A DNA stretch of 64,000 nucleotides from the NCBI RefSeq assembly GCF_000276665.1, contig NW_004955423.1, positions 4,181,694-4,245,693 of the forward strand, written 5' to 3'. This DNA comes from Chinchilla lanigera. Its lineage: Eukaryota; Chordata; Mammalia; Rodentia; Chinchillidae. This document shows, in pieces, positions 10,499 through 21,004 of this stretch; within the stretch, counting starts at the first letter, position 1; each line of letters starts with the position of its first letter. The translations under genes and the position numbers were made by a program. Below the pieces are notes generated by a model, which had not been told where the DNA came from, ran no database searches, and saw only the letters and a list, made by a program, of their open reading frames with translations.

Positions 10499-12107
10499 TT
10501 ACACTGAGATAGTTTTACATGCTATGTGATATGCAGAAACAATAGTAATCTTGCATTTGGGAAAAGCGAAAGGTAATGAGGAATGGCTTGGCACTTTACA
10601 AGTATCATTATGAACATCAATCAACTTGTCTTCTCCAAGTGGGGAACTGCTGATTAACAGGGATTTCTTTTTTGCCTGAATACCAAGAGGCAAGGATTCA
10701 TTACATACTGAATATGAAAGCACTCTGCTCAATTCTCCCACCAGTCAGCTGGAAAACCATGAAATTGAATTGTGGAGGGAGGAAATATGATGAGTGAACT
10801 TGGCAAGGGCAGAGATTTCCGTGCCTAATCATTTGTGCCACCTCTCCAAAAGAATCAGTCAATATCTGTTAGCCTAGGCAAGAAACAGAGCAGAAAGAAA
10901 CAGTATGACCCTTTACAATGACACACTCTGAGAGCAATACAGGGAAAACCAGAACCCCGCAGCACTGCTTCTTCTACAGATCCTTGGAATTTCTGAAAGA
11001 ATGAGGTTTGTTTTGTTCTGTTGTGCTGTTTCGTACTGGTATTGTGTGCTCTTGGCGACACCTTCAGCAGGAAGGGGAATTGTGATAATCCTAAAGACTC
11101 AGACAAAACACCCAAGACTCCTTTTACATAGCTTACCGTGCCAGGACAAACCAGAGAAATGCAGCTCAGTACAGCGTTGTTCTAGAATTCTGCCATCTGC
11201 ATGTGTCTTCCCAACTCTACAATTAAATATTCTTACCGCCTTCTGTAGTTCCACAGCCCTGGACACTGTAATCATCATGACAACCCTTCCAGTGTCCCTA
11301 TTAACGGAGAACAAAAAGCCCTGGAAGAAGATGAGCCAGGACCCCCTAGCAGTCATATCTGCCAATGCCAGTGAGGAAATCAGCCAAAGACAGAAAAGAA
11401 CGATTCATCAACTTCTTACTTCCCTATCTACCCTTACTTGGCCTTCCCATATCCTTCTCAAAGGCACACATGGAAAGTTTGTTTCTATTTTTCTTGCCTC
11501 CTATTTAAACTTCTCACCCTTCAAGGCTCTGCATCTGTCCACCTCAGTAGGGTCTGGGCTGGATCAAGACATCTCAGCTTACGGTGTGTTTTTGAAAGTT
11601 GTTGTTTATGGATAAATTACTAACTTCAGCAGCATACTGCATTTAGTTCATTTCTCCATGACAACCTAAATATGAGCAATCGGACCCTATTCAGACAGAA
11701 TGCTGAGTTCAAATTTGGGACAAGAGGCCTTTAAAGAAGCATCAGTCCAGCCCCCCTTTCTCATCATTCCCATCCGTTCAGCGAAAGGAGGGAGCTGGGG
11801 AACTCAAGAACAAAGCTGGTGCCCCACCCTCTCCAGCTACTTCTGCAGTGAGTCAGGGGCTCACGGGGGCCCAGATGCAGCTCTGCCCAAGGTCAGGGCC
11901 ACTTTTCATACAAAGGGCTTGATAGTTACAGGCAGCTGCAGGATTAAAGTTTAGTTATGAGCCAAAATTCCCTAGCAGTTCAGCTCTGTGGGCTGCCATG
12001 CCCAGCCCGCTGGGAACTCACACCCAGTATCTCATTACTTTGTTCTGCTCACCCTCACTTCTTTCTCTTTTCAACTCTCATTTTCTTACTTCCTGTGCAC
12101 TTTGTTT
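10499..12107. other. repeat-poor unassigned stretch
   Basis: The longest stretch in the left half without an obvious transposon. It contains the longest non-repeat open frame outside LRRC8D (204 codons, 11001..11615), discussed as a finding, not called as a gene. Confidence 0.4.
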
Positions 12108-12122
12108 AAAAAAAAAAAAAAA
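12108..12122. repeat. poly(A) tract
   Basis: About 15 A residues; no target-site duplication or SINE body recognised beside it. Confidence 0.8.
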
Positions 12123-12208
12123 TTTAGAGAGGTTACTAGAGAAGAGGGGCAACCATAGAGGGGAGGAAACGCCCTGAATGGATAGTGCTTCACTGATTCT
12201 GTCACACA

Positions 12209-12264
12209 ATGCATGCACGCACGTGTGTGCACGCGCGTGTGCATGCACACACACACACACATAC
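12209..12264. repeat. 56-bp alternating purine/pyrimidine tract
   Basis: Every base from 12209 to 12264 alternates purine and pyrimidine, mixing TG/CA, CG and AT steps (for example CACGCGCGTGTGCATGCA). Such tracts favour left-handed Z-DNA under negative supercoiling. Confidence 0.9.
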
Positions 12265-12489
12265 CACCTACTCAGAGCCTTGTGAGAACCTGAGGAACAG
12301 GACTTCTGGCTAGCCCCACCGGATATCTCTTAGTACAGGGTAATAGGAGATTCCTGCCCATGCCCTCCTCCCCACCCACTGTTCTCTGTCACTGCCCGCA
12401 TTCTAGATGAATGGACAGCCTTTCTGAGACACTAAGTGGGTCAAAATAACTCAGGAGGTTATCGCTTTTCAATAACAATATCATTAGTA

Positions 12490-12670
12490 TAATATCTAAC
12501 AGTTTACAAAGCGCTTTCACCTGTGCATTTACCCTGTTTAAGCCTCACCACAGCCTTCAGAAATAAGTTCCACTATGCTCCTTTGTTTACAGATAAGGAA
12601 ATCTGACTGGTTAAGCAAATTAGGAATGTGAAGGTGCTGGGACTCAGTCTAAATGCAAACCCCAGGGACC
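12490..12670 (+). mobile_element. MIR SINE
   Basis: Forward MIR: TTTACAAAGCGCTTTCAC, ACAGATAAGGAAATCTGACT, GGTTAAGCAAATTAGG, GGACTCAGTCTAAATGCAAA. Confidence 0.85.
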
Positions 12671-14360
12671 GCATTATCCAACAACTGTTTTTAGTCTGCA
12701 CTGTCTGCCCCATCTATAGCCCCAGGATCAGGGAAGTCTCGCTGGGCTGGCATCTGCACAAGTGCCAGAGGTGGGAATCTGGCCTGAGGCAGTCTGTCCC
12801 TCATCTGGTTGATAGCTCCTGACGATGCTCATGATGTCTACTCAAAGGGCAATGTCAATAAGAAAAGTCATCTGGATGAGCTTTCTCTGACATTTGGACT
12901 GAGAAATGGATTGTCCTGTTGGTGAAGACAGGAAAGCACAGCAGACACATCAAGGAAAAAGGCGAACAGATGACTTGAGGGAGATGGAGGATGCTGGCCA
13001 TGAGCGAGACAAAGGAATCAGCCAATTGCTAGAGCTCCTTCCATCCCTGAACAACTTTTCTCTTCCAGTTTACACACCCATGGTAAGTCCTTTCTCTCCT
13101 AAACGGTCTCAGTGTGTCTCTGCTTCTTGAGATCAAGGGAGCCTTTGCACTGTCTATTTGGAATGATTTTTGCTGACTGATCCCTAAGCCACGGCCCCTG
13201 TCAGATACCCAGCAGAAAGAGACATGAGCTAAGGAAATCTTTCAGGCATCACTTAGGGAAATGACTGGTCTTATTTCCAGATTTTTTTTTGCCATTCTTT
13301 CCTCTTTGTCCACAGAGAGGTCCTGGCCAAGCCAGTAAGTGTGGCTCACTGCCATCTCTCCAATTCGATTAGTTGAGCCTGTGACAGACACATGGGACAC
13401 ACTCCTGAGTCCAGGTGGCTGGAAGCAGGCCCTTTGAGGATCACCCTCACTCTCGGGGAATGTATTCTATAAAAAATGCAGTTTGGGTTTACAAACTCTG
13501 AAACTGTGTTCCAAGGGGAAAGATTCTAACAAATAAGAAGGAAGATATTTTTCCAGTAAATAATACTTTTGAAATTAAACTGCAGAGCAAAATCTGTTTG
13601 GTGAACACCTCTCTCTGGGACCAGAAGTCTATGTGGAAAGAAGGAGTCATATGGAAGAACTTTTTGTCTCAAGGCAGCCGCATTTTCCACTCACCCACAC
13701 CTGACAAAGGATGTATAATCTCACACACCATCTGAAACTAGCTGGTGTACTTTCCCCGTGTTTTTCTTCCTTTTTTCCTTTTCCATTTTCCCCTTAGCTA
13801 TAATTTTGCTAAGTTAATCTGTATCACTTTTATTGTGTTCAGGCTTTAGGGAGGAGCCACTGCTGAATACTTTTTACTTGTTTTAACATGAAGTTTTGAC
13901 TGGAGAGCCGCAGGTGTTAAATCAGGGCACTTCAAAAGGTGGTTGGCTCTGCAATCCTGAATATCACACTCTGTACAAATATGATTCATCACGAATTTGT
14001 GGCAAGGCCTAGAGCTTACCGACCAGGAATATCCTGACATGAAGCAGAATACGGAAAGTGTCTGCACTCTTCCAAAGTTAAGGTGTAATAGTTCAATCCC
14101 CTTCTTTTGTTGCTAGGGAGGTAGGGCAATAAATAAACCAGTTAGAAATGTGTTTAACTGCAAAGAAACAACAGAGGAGAGATACAGTAGCCTCTTTCAA
14201 CATTTAAACCAGGATATATATTTTAGTTTTCTGGCTTCTGTGGCAGAGAATGATAAGGAAAACAGCTTGAGTGGGCCAACCTCCTCTGTCTGCCACAGAC
14301 AGAATAGTAGGAGAGAAGAAACACCCTAGAGTCCACAGCTATGGAATGCTCCCGTGTTTT
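12671..14360. other. unassigned intergenic sequence
   Basis: No gene supported. A polypyrimidine stretch lies at about 13753-13797. Small open frames (64 to 74 codons) carry no family signature. Confidence 0.4.
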
Positions 14361-14425
14361 TCCCCTATGAAGAAATCCCCTATGAAGATTTATCCCCTAT
14401 GAAGGTTTATCCCCTATGAAGAAAA
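14361..14425. repeat. short minisatellite, 4 copies
   Basis: Four copies of CCCCTATGAAG, each followed by a 3-6 base variable spacer, giving a unit of about 15-17 bp. Confidence 0.9.
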
Positions 14426-14593
14426 TAAAATTTGGTTTTAGAAAAAACAATGCTGAAATGGCTCCCTGGTTAGTGCCCAATGTTCTATTTGAGTAATGTG
14501 TTTATGGTCAGGCAGAGAAAACCTATAGGGAAAAATTTAGCTGGGATTTGGTACTAGAAGCTTAGATCTATAAAAGTTCCTTGACAGGAATCA

Positions 14594-14935
14594 GAGAATG
14601 TATTGGTTTTCTAGAACTATTATAACTGGATGGCTTAAACCACAGAAATATACTTTCTCACCATTCTGGTGCCTGCAAGTCCTAGATCAAGGTGTCAGCT
14701 GTGTTAGTTTCTTTTGAGACCCTTCTTCTTGGCTTATAAATGCCCATCTTTTCTCTGTGTCTTTGCAGGGTTTGGGCTTTATCATAAGAACTTTGAAAAT
14801 ATGCATTTTCCACTGGGATATGAGAAATGTGCTGCAACTTTTCTTTTAATTCAAAACATATCTGCACCCATATCACCCTGAATGTGCCTGATCTTGTCAA
14901 TTCAAAACATATACAATACATAATCTTTTGATGGA
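14594..14935 (-). mobile_element. LTR fragment, ERVL/MaLR-like
   Basis: Starts TTGGTTTTCTAGAACTATTA, TGGCTTAAACCACAGAAATA, AGATCAAGGTGTCAGCTGTG, which match reverse ends of ERVL/MaLR LTRs in order. Highly diverged toward its right end. Confidence 0.5.
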
Positions 14936-15464
14936 GACCTATACCTTTTCAAATGCAGATAGCTTGCTTTAAAAGTAGCCTGCCAGTGGCTACTCCTTAT
15001 TGTAAAATTGCTTCACTGAGCAGAATGCTTTCCTACTGTGTGGAAACAGCAACCCAAGTGAGAGAGGATATCTAAAAACTATAAATAAGTAATTTTGAAT
15101 CATAATTGCTACAAAAATAAAAGAATAAATTTAAGAACAGGCTTGGAAAGTAGGGCAATAATGCTGTTATTACATTTATTATGATGGTACATTTGATTGA
15201 AGCTTGTCTTTATTATGCAAGATTCTTATAAAGGGTGAAGTTTTTACCAGGGCATTGTATTTTTGTTTGCTCTGATAAAGGAAGTCAGAACAATTGGAAT
15301 GTGTTATGGTGTTGTATAGCCATTGATTTTTGCCTTTCAGTGTTTCAAATAAAAATGAGTTGTATCTGTAATTAAAGTCTTTTTTTAAGTGTGCACATGC
15401 ACACACACACATACAGTTGCTATCTGGAAGGGCAGAGCCAAGTAGGCTTAGGAACAATGATAAA
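14936..15464. other. unassigned intergenic sequence
   Basis: No gene or transposon recognised; a short CA run lies near 15398-15412. Confidence 0.45.
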
Positions 15465-15690
15465 GATTATTAGATCTCTCCTATATGCTATGCTAAGAAT
15501 GGGTGACATAATCCATTTCTTGTATTTATTCCTCACATTATTTGAGAAGTCAGATACACTGTGATCATCCTCATTTTACAGTGAACCAAGCTCAAACACA
15601 GAAAGATTATGTCAAAACAGGAAGTAGAGTCTAGGTCCTTCTGAAGCCAGAGCCCACAGTTCTATCTTCTGGACTGTTTGGAAACAGTTT
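15465..15690 (+). mobile_element. MIR SINE
   Basis: Forward MIR: TCATCCTCATTTTACAGTGA, AGAAAGATTATGTCAAAACA, GAAGTAGAGTCTAGGTCCTT, TTCTATCTTCTGGACTG. Confidence 0.8.
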
Positions 15691-16349
15691 TCAACATGAG
15701 GACTACCACATAAGGAAGAAATAAAAGAAGAGCAATTCATATCAATTAGCATGTATTAGAAGCTTTTGCTTGGGCTGGGTTACATTAGAAGTCACAGATA
15801 TGTCAGTTGCTTATACTTCTCTACAATGAATAAATTAGAATATAAGAGAAGTAAGATTATCTGTACAAGAAGTGCAAAAGAAGAAGTGAAAGAACAGGGT
15901 ATGGAGGACACTAGAATAAGAGCTGGCATTTAGAGAAGTAATAAAAGGCTAAGTTTATTCATGTAAAGAAGAGAAAGTATCTGTTTTGAGCTGGGATAAT
16001 GTGAAGAACAAGTTACACAACGTCAAAGTTGAAACATGAGGAACACGAGACTCATGGTGATGAGTTGGGACTTGTCATAAGCATGAGGTCTCTAAAAATG
16101 CATGCATGTGCTACTAGATGGGACCCCTTTTTCTTAAAAGCCACAGTGCTTTGAGGCATCTATACAGCAGAGTGCTTCAAAGGACCCTGGGAACTTGAAT
16201 AGACAATGGGAAGAGGGGTGTAAGGAGAAAGAGAGAGATGGCCACTCAGACGTTCTGTAAAGATTGTTGGGGTAGAACTCCCGTGATGGCACTAGAATAC
16301 TCCAAAATAAATTTAAATCCTTTTATTTTATAGTTTTTGCATTATGGAA
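15691..16349. other. unassigned intergenic sequence
   Basis: Purine-rich around 15840-16000; no gene or repeat recognised. Confidence 0.4.
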
Positions 16350-16487
16350 TTTTTTTTTTTAGACAGGGTCTCACCATGTAGTCTGAGCCGGCCTTGAACT
16401 CACTTACATAGCCCAGGCTGGCCTCAAACTCTTGGTGATCCTCCTGCCTCAGTCTCCTGAATGCTGGAATTACAGGCATGCTGCATC
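16350..16487 (-). mobile_element. B1-like SINE
   Basis: Reverse B1: TTTTAGACAGGGTCTCACCA, AGCCCAGGCTGGCCTCAAAC, GAATGCTGGAATTACAGGCA. Confidence 0.85.
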
Positions 16488-17113
16488 ACAGATTTCTTAT
16501 CATAGTGCTAAATTTGTTGGTTTAGCGTGATAATATGAAAATATCACATATTTTTAAATAACCTTTATTCATAAAAATCAGTAAGGTGGATTCTAAATCT
16601 ATTGAAAGGAATGTTGAGTCTTGTGTTACATATTTGTACATGACAGCTACATATTCAGCTTGATGCAGGTGTGGCATTCCGATGAGTCAAATTCCCTGAG
16701 GAGCATTAGAGTAGATGATGTGTTTGCTGAAATGCTGAACATGTCTTGACGGTGTTCCAAACAGTACAACCTTCTCCCTTTAGTTGGTGACTGCATTCCT
16801 AAATGTTTCACATTTGTATGTAAAATGGAACTTGAGTTTAGGTTTGGAGATTATAAATAGGTTCTCCACTGATGCAAACATCATCTCCAGGACATCTGAA
16901 GTCACACACGTGCTGAAGAACAGTTCATTATGGCCATTCACTCACAGCAGCATATGTCTCCTTCCTGGTCTCAGTTTGCTATTTGCTAGTATCACCCACC
17001 CACAATTTCCTAATGACGCCAGTTGAGACTTACTTCTTTGGCTGCCTTCGTGGAAGTAAGAGAATTCGAACTCCTGATAAGACTGAACGTCAACCTTGGA
17101 AAGTAGAAATGAT
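16488..17113. other. unassigned intergenic sequence
   Basis: No gene or recognisable transposon. Confidence 0.45.
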
Positions 17114-17300
17114 AAGCTGGGCGTGGTGGTGCACACCTATAATTGCAGCACACTGGGAGGCGGAGGAATGAAGTTCTCAAGTTTAAGCCTGGGCAACTTA
17201 ATGACTTACAGAGACCCTGTGTCAAAATAAAATATAAAAGGACTGGAGCAATTGTTCAGTGTGATGGTCCTGGGTTCAATCCCCAGTAGTGAAAAAGTAA
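17114..17300 (+). mobile_element. B1-dID chimeric SINE
   Basis: Forward B1 (GCTGGGCGTGGTGGTGCACA, AGACCCTGTGTCAAAATAAA) followed by a degenerate ID (GACTGGAGCAATTGTTCAGT, GGTTCAATCCCCAGTAGTG). A clear example of the chimeric family. Confidence 0.85.
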
Positions 17301-17307
17301 AGGGAGA

Positions 17308-17420
17308 GATGATAATATCTCATCTGCCTTGCAGGGAATTGAAATGAGATAATGCACAAAGGTATACACCGCAATGCCTGGTACCTGGGAAACACTCAGG
17401 GATGGTAATCATACTATCAT
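17308..17420 (-). mobile_element. MIR SINE
   Basis: Reverse MIR remnant: GAAATGAGATAATGCACAAA, CAATGCCTGGTACCTGGGAA. Confidence 0.65.
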
Positions 17421-17439
17421 GTTTGTGGCCCTCAAACAT

Positions 17440-17660
17440 CTCAAACTTACTCCAGTCTGAAAGCCTTATGATGTTCCTCTCCCTCTGTGTGGAATGTTCT
17501 TTCCTACGCTGCTTCCTTCAAGTCAAACTTAGAGGCCCCTCATCAGAGACACCTTCCATCATCACCTGCCTAAGGTAACAAATTCCATGCCTTCTTAGAC
17601 TAGCAGGATTTTGTTTATTTCATTCATAGAAATTACCACAATGTGAAATTACCATGTTTA
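17440..17660 (+). mobile_element. L2 LINE fragment
   Basis: L2 phrases in order: TGTGTGGAATGTTCTTTCCT, CTTCAAGTCAAACTTAGAGG, CAGAGACACCTTCCATCATC. Confidence 0.65.
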
Positions 17661-18106
17661 TTTGCTTCCTTGTTTATTTTCTCCTTCTTCCAGAGATTGG
17701 ATTTGGTTGTAGAGCAGACCTTGTTCCTCTTGCTCTTGGCTCCATCTTTAATGTCTAGAGGAGAACCAAGCCTCCACACTGACAAGAAGGGATTAGTGGG
17801 ACTTTTCTACCCACACAGACATGGCTTCAACACAAACTTGATCTGTTTAGAAGATCTGAGTGTAATTAGAACTGGAAGGTCTCTCAGGAGCTGTTACGGA
17901 CGGACAAGTTAAGTTTTGACCACACCAAATGCTAGCCAGTACCTGACCATAAGAGGCAAGCTAATAACTCTTCACAGCCTCAAATATCCAGGAACACCAA
18001 GAAATCTTGTCAGTCAATGATTTGGATGATGAATGTCCATAAAAGGAAAACAATAGCTGAGCTGGAGCCAAGACCTAAGAAGTTGGTGGCTGGGAGTGGT
18101 GGGGAG
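17661..18106. other. unassigned intergenic sequence
   Basis: Carries an 89-codon open frame starting inside the L2 fragment, with a hydrophobic start but no recognised family; not called. Confidence 0.4.
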
Positions 18107-18252
18107 AAGAAGGTAGGAAGGCAGGAAGGCAGGAAGAAATGAAGGAAGGAAGGAAAGAAGGAAGGAAGGAAGAAAGGAAGGAAGGAAGGAAGGAAGGAAG
18201 AAAGGAAGGAAGGAAGGAAGGAAGGAAGGAAGGAAGGAAGGAAGGAAGGAAG
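18107..18252. repeat. (GGAA)n microsatellite
   Basis: About 145 bp of GGAA/GGCA units with a few AGAAA interruptions; purine-only on this strand. Confidence 0.95.
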
Positions 18253-18664
18253 ACCTAAAAGGCTATCCAGGGATATGCTACGGCCAGAAAACCCATGTTG
18301 GAAGATCTGTCAAATACCTAAGGCTGCCTTAAAGCCTGAAGTGGTACAGGACTCATTCATCTGCTAGTGACTTTGAGAAGCCCCTTGGAAAACTGAAATT
18401 TAAGAGCAAAGAAATATTGGGCACTTCCTATATGCAAAGACATATATGCAAATTAAATGGCTATTTCTGGCTGATTTCACTTCCAGACTGAACCTGACAA
18501 ACTTGGAAGACCCCGTCCCCTTAAGATGGTTGAACCTCTAGATGTTTGGAGACCCTGGGTCAACCCTTTAGAGAAAAGTACAACTGCAGGTGCCTTAATC
18601 CTGTCCATCTCATTGAGGATTTCCCCCCTAAAGGGCTGACACACATTGACTAATGCTGTGAGAA
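18253..18664. other. unassigned intergenic sequence
   Basis: No gene or transposon recognised. Confidence 0.45.
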
Positions 18665-18870
18665 GTATTAGAAAGAACAAGGATGCTGGAATCAGGTGGG
18701 CCCAGGTTTAAACTCCACCCACTAAAGACAAGTTAGAGAATAATACAACATGCCTGTACTTCAGTTTCCCACCTTTAAAATAGAGCTATAATATTTCTGT
18801 TCTGAATTCCTATGAAGACTAAGGAAGACTGCAACATATATAAAACAGTTAACATACCTTCAGGGGCCAC
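18665..18870 (-). mobile_element. MIR SINE
   Basis: Reverse MIR: GGATGCTGGAATCAGGTGGG, TGTACTTCAGTTTCCCACCT, AAAATAGAGCTATAATATTT. Confidence 0.75.
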
Positions 18871-19089
18871 ATCCAAGTATTTCCTTCCACTAAGTGGGAG
18901 AGTGGCAATACCTCTAATTAGAGGAACACAATGACAGACAGCTTCCCACAGCCTGGTTCTTAGAGAAAATAGAAAAGGAGAGGCAAGAGGAGGGTGCAAA
19001 AGTGACTAATCCAGGAAGAGGTGATTTCTGAGTTGTCAAGTAGGAGAAAATTACCTTGGTTCACAATCAGTAATAGGGAGCCTCAGTAC

Positions 19090-19320
19090 AGCAGAGTGAC
19101 TCTGCTTGAGTTTTAGATTCATAAAATCTGGCTTTCTGTGGCAGTTCTGCTGCTTGCACTGAGCTGGGAGAAGACGTTTCACTCCTCAGGTTTATTGCAA
19201 GTGAAATGGGTGCAATAATACCTGATTTTCAAGTTTACAGTGAAAATATATTGAGATGTAGGATGGAAAGCACAAAGCTTCTAGCCTGACTCCTATACCC
19301 AGTAGCATGATGAACATAAA
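19090..19320 (-). mobile_element. MIR SINE
   Basis: Reverse MIR: AGACGTTTCACTCCTCAGGT, GTGAAATGGGTGCAATAATA, ending near CTCCTATACCCAGTAG. Confidence 0.6.
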
Positions 19321-19370
19321 CTTCAATTCCGTATCAGTATTTCTGTTGGGCTCCGCTGTGGTTAAAAGTA

Positions 19371-19736
19371 CAGTTTGTCCTTGACTTATAAACATTTAAG
19401 TTGCAAGTTTTTACAGATAGAAACGGACCTCATATTGTGAACGTTCATTGAGGTGAACCAATTGTGGCAGCTTACATGTCTGCTGGACCTTGTCACAGTT
19501 GTGCTGCTGTGTTCTTACTGTACAGTGTGATAGGGCACAGTAGTACAGTGCTCAATCAGAGCCCAGGATGTCTGGAAATAAGAGGAAAGACAGTGGTAAT
19601 GTGAAGAGAACTGGTAGGAAAAGCAAAACAATATACATTGCATATTTGTGTCAAAGGTGTGTAAAACTCACTTTGTCGGACTTATGAATAAATGCGACTT
19701 AAGATCAGAACTCATTTGTAAGTCAAGGATTTACTG
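19371..19736 (+). mobile_element. Tigger/pogo-type DNA transposon, internally deleted
   Basis: A 366-bp element flanked by TA on both sides (19369-70 and 19737-38), as expected for Tc1/mariner-pogo insertion. The terminal inverted repeats begin CAGTTTGTCCTTGACTTATA and, on the opposite strand, CAGTAAATCCTTGACTTACA. Inside, an ATG at 19568 opens a short frame starting MSGNKRKDSGN that stops after 39 codons. It resembles the basic N-terminus of Tigger transposases but lacks the DNA-binding and DDE catalytic domains, so it is a non-autonomous remnant. The exact Tigger family is not assigned. Confidence 0.8.
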
Positions 19737-19738
19737 TA

Positions 19739-19919
19739 ACACTCAAATTCTCGTTACTTAAATTTGATGAATTTTTGTTTCATACTCTACCATAGTGGTA
19801 GGAGACTCTATCCTAAACCACCGTCATCCTAACTCCAGACCCAGGCTGACAGAGGAGCCCCTTTCAGGAACATTACCAGTTGCCATTACAAGAAAAAGAT
19901 AAGATGGTGGAGAGCCCTG
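19739..19919. other. unassigned intergenic sequence
   Basis: No gene or repeat recognised. Confidence 0.4.
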
Positions 19920-20040
19920 GCTTTTAAAAATTCCACTCACATTTGATTGGCCAAAGCAAGTCACGTGGTACTAACTTTAAGCAGGTGGGAAATTACAGTC
20001 CACCCTAGGTCAGGAAGGAAAGAAAACAAGAATATTTGTG
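19920..20040 (-). mobile_element. ERVL-type LTR fragment
   Basis: Phrase GATTGGCCAAAGCAAGTCAC followed by GTGGGAAATTACAGTCCACC matches one end of a common reverse ERVL-type LTR. Confidence 0.5.
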
Positions 20041-20585
20041 AACAGCCTTAGTGATGACTGCAGCTAGGGAGCAAAGACTTTAGAAAGATTTAATTATCTC
20101 TTTTCCCAGAGAAAGACTTGCTATGAATTAGCTTGTTGAGAATTGGCAAGTTACCAAGGATATGTTTTTCTTTCCTTGATGAAAATAAATTATTAGCAAA
20201 TAGTCTTGCTGAGTTGTTGCACTTCTTGAAAGACTTCCTGTTGCCATGCCCACAGCTAAGTTTAATACCCTAAGATAGCTGCTGTGGCCTGCTTTACTGT
20301 GAAGATTACCGCCTCTTCGCCTGTCTTTCTCTTTTGCTCGCCCATGTTAAAAAGGTACACTTCCTTTCATCTTTTCCTGATCATATTAGGAAGCACCAAA
20401 TTTCTGACAGCACCCAAACCATGGGATGCTCTACCAGAATCTATGGGTTTAAAATGGCCTGTGTCTTTAGTACCTTGGTCACTGAATTGGCTCTTTTCTT
20501 ATCACCCAGAAGTACAAGAAAATGTTGCTTCCTTTCCATTCTGCAACATGCAGGCTCTTTTTATTTTGTTCTTTGGCAGGGAGCT
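20041..20585. other. unassigned intergenic sequence
   Basis: Two overlapping open frames (102 and 90 codons at 20284..20606) show no known domain and are taken as chance. Confidence 0.4.
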
Positions 20586-21004
20586 ATCTTAGTCACTTTC
20601 TTATAACTGGAACCTAACTACCCCACACTAACAAATTAAAGGGGGAGGGACTTTTTTAGCTTATATTTATAGCCCGTGGTTGGGTGGCTTGAAGGCAGAA
20701 TGGCATAGCAGAGGGGCACAGCCGCTAGAAAGTGGGGGCAGAAAGGGGACCAGGAGAGGAAGACACACCCTTGAGGTTGTGCCTCCAGCGACCTGCCCAT
20801 TCCACCCAGGCCCCATCTGCTAACATCACATTTAGCTATAGCACCGCTATGATTCCATCACTTTTCAAAACCCCAACGAGTACATGAGATTTCAGGGGAC
20901 ATCTGGACGTACACACAACACCCCACCCCTGACCCTCAAAAGACTCATGCATCTCTATGCAAAATGCACTTAGTCCATCTCTAAGAGTCACCAAAATATC
21001 TGTT
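20586..21004 (-). mobile_element. MaLR LTR plus short internal remnant
   Basis: Reverse LTR begins TCTTAGTCACTTTCTTATAA and continues AACAAATTAAAGGGGGAGGG, GCCCATTCCACCCAGGCCCC, CAACGAGTACATGAGATTTC. Sequence after it (20930-21004: GACTCATGCATCTCTATGCA) matches the start of MaLR internal sequence, as in the copy at 62195-63175. Non-coding. Confidence 0.75.

Noticed and set aside
18775..20606. Short open frames near the MIR and Tigger elements as small genes.
   Set aside because: None has a family motif, and several overlap MIR or LTR sequence or each other in different frames.
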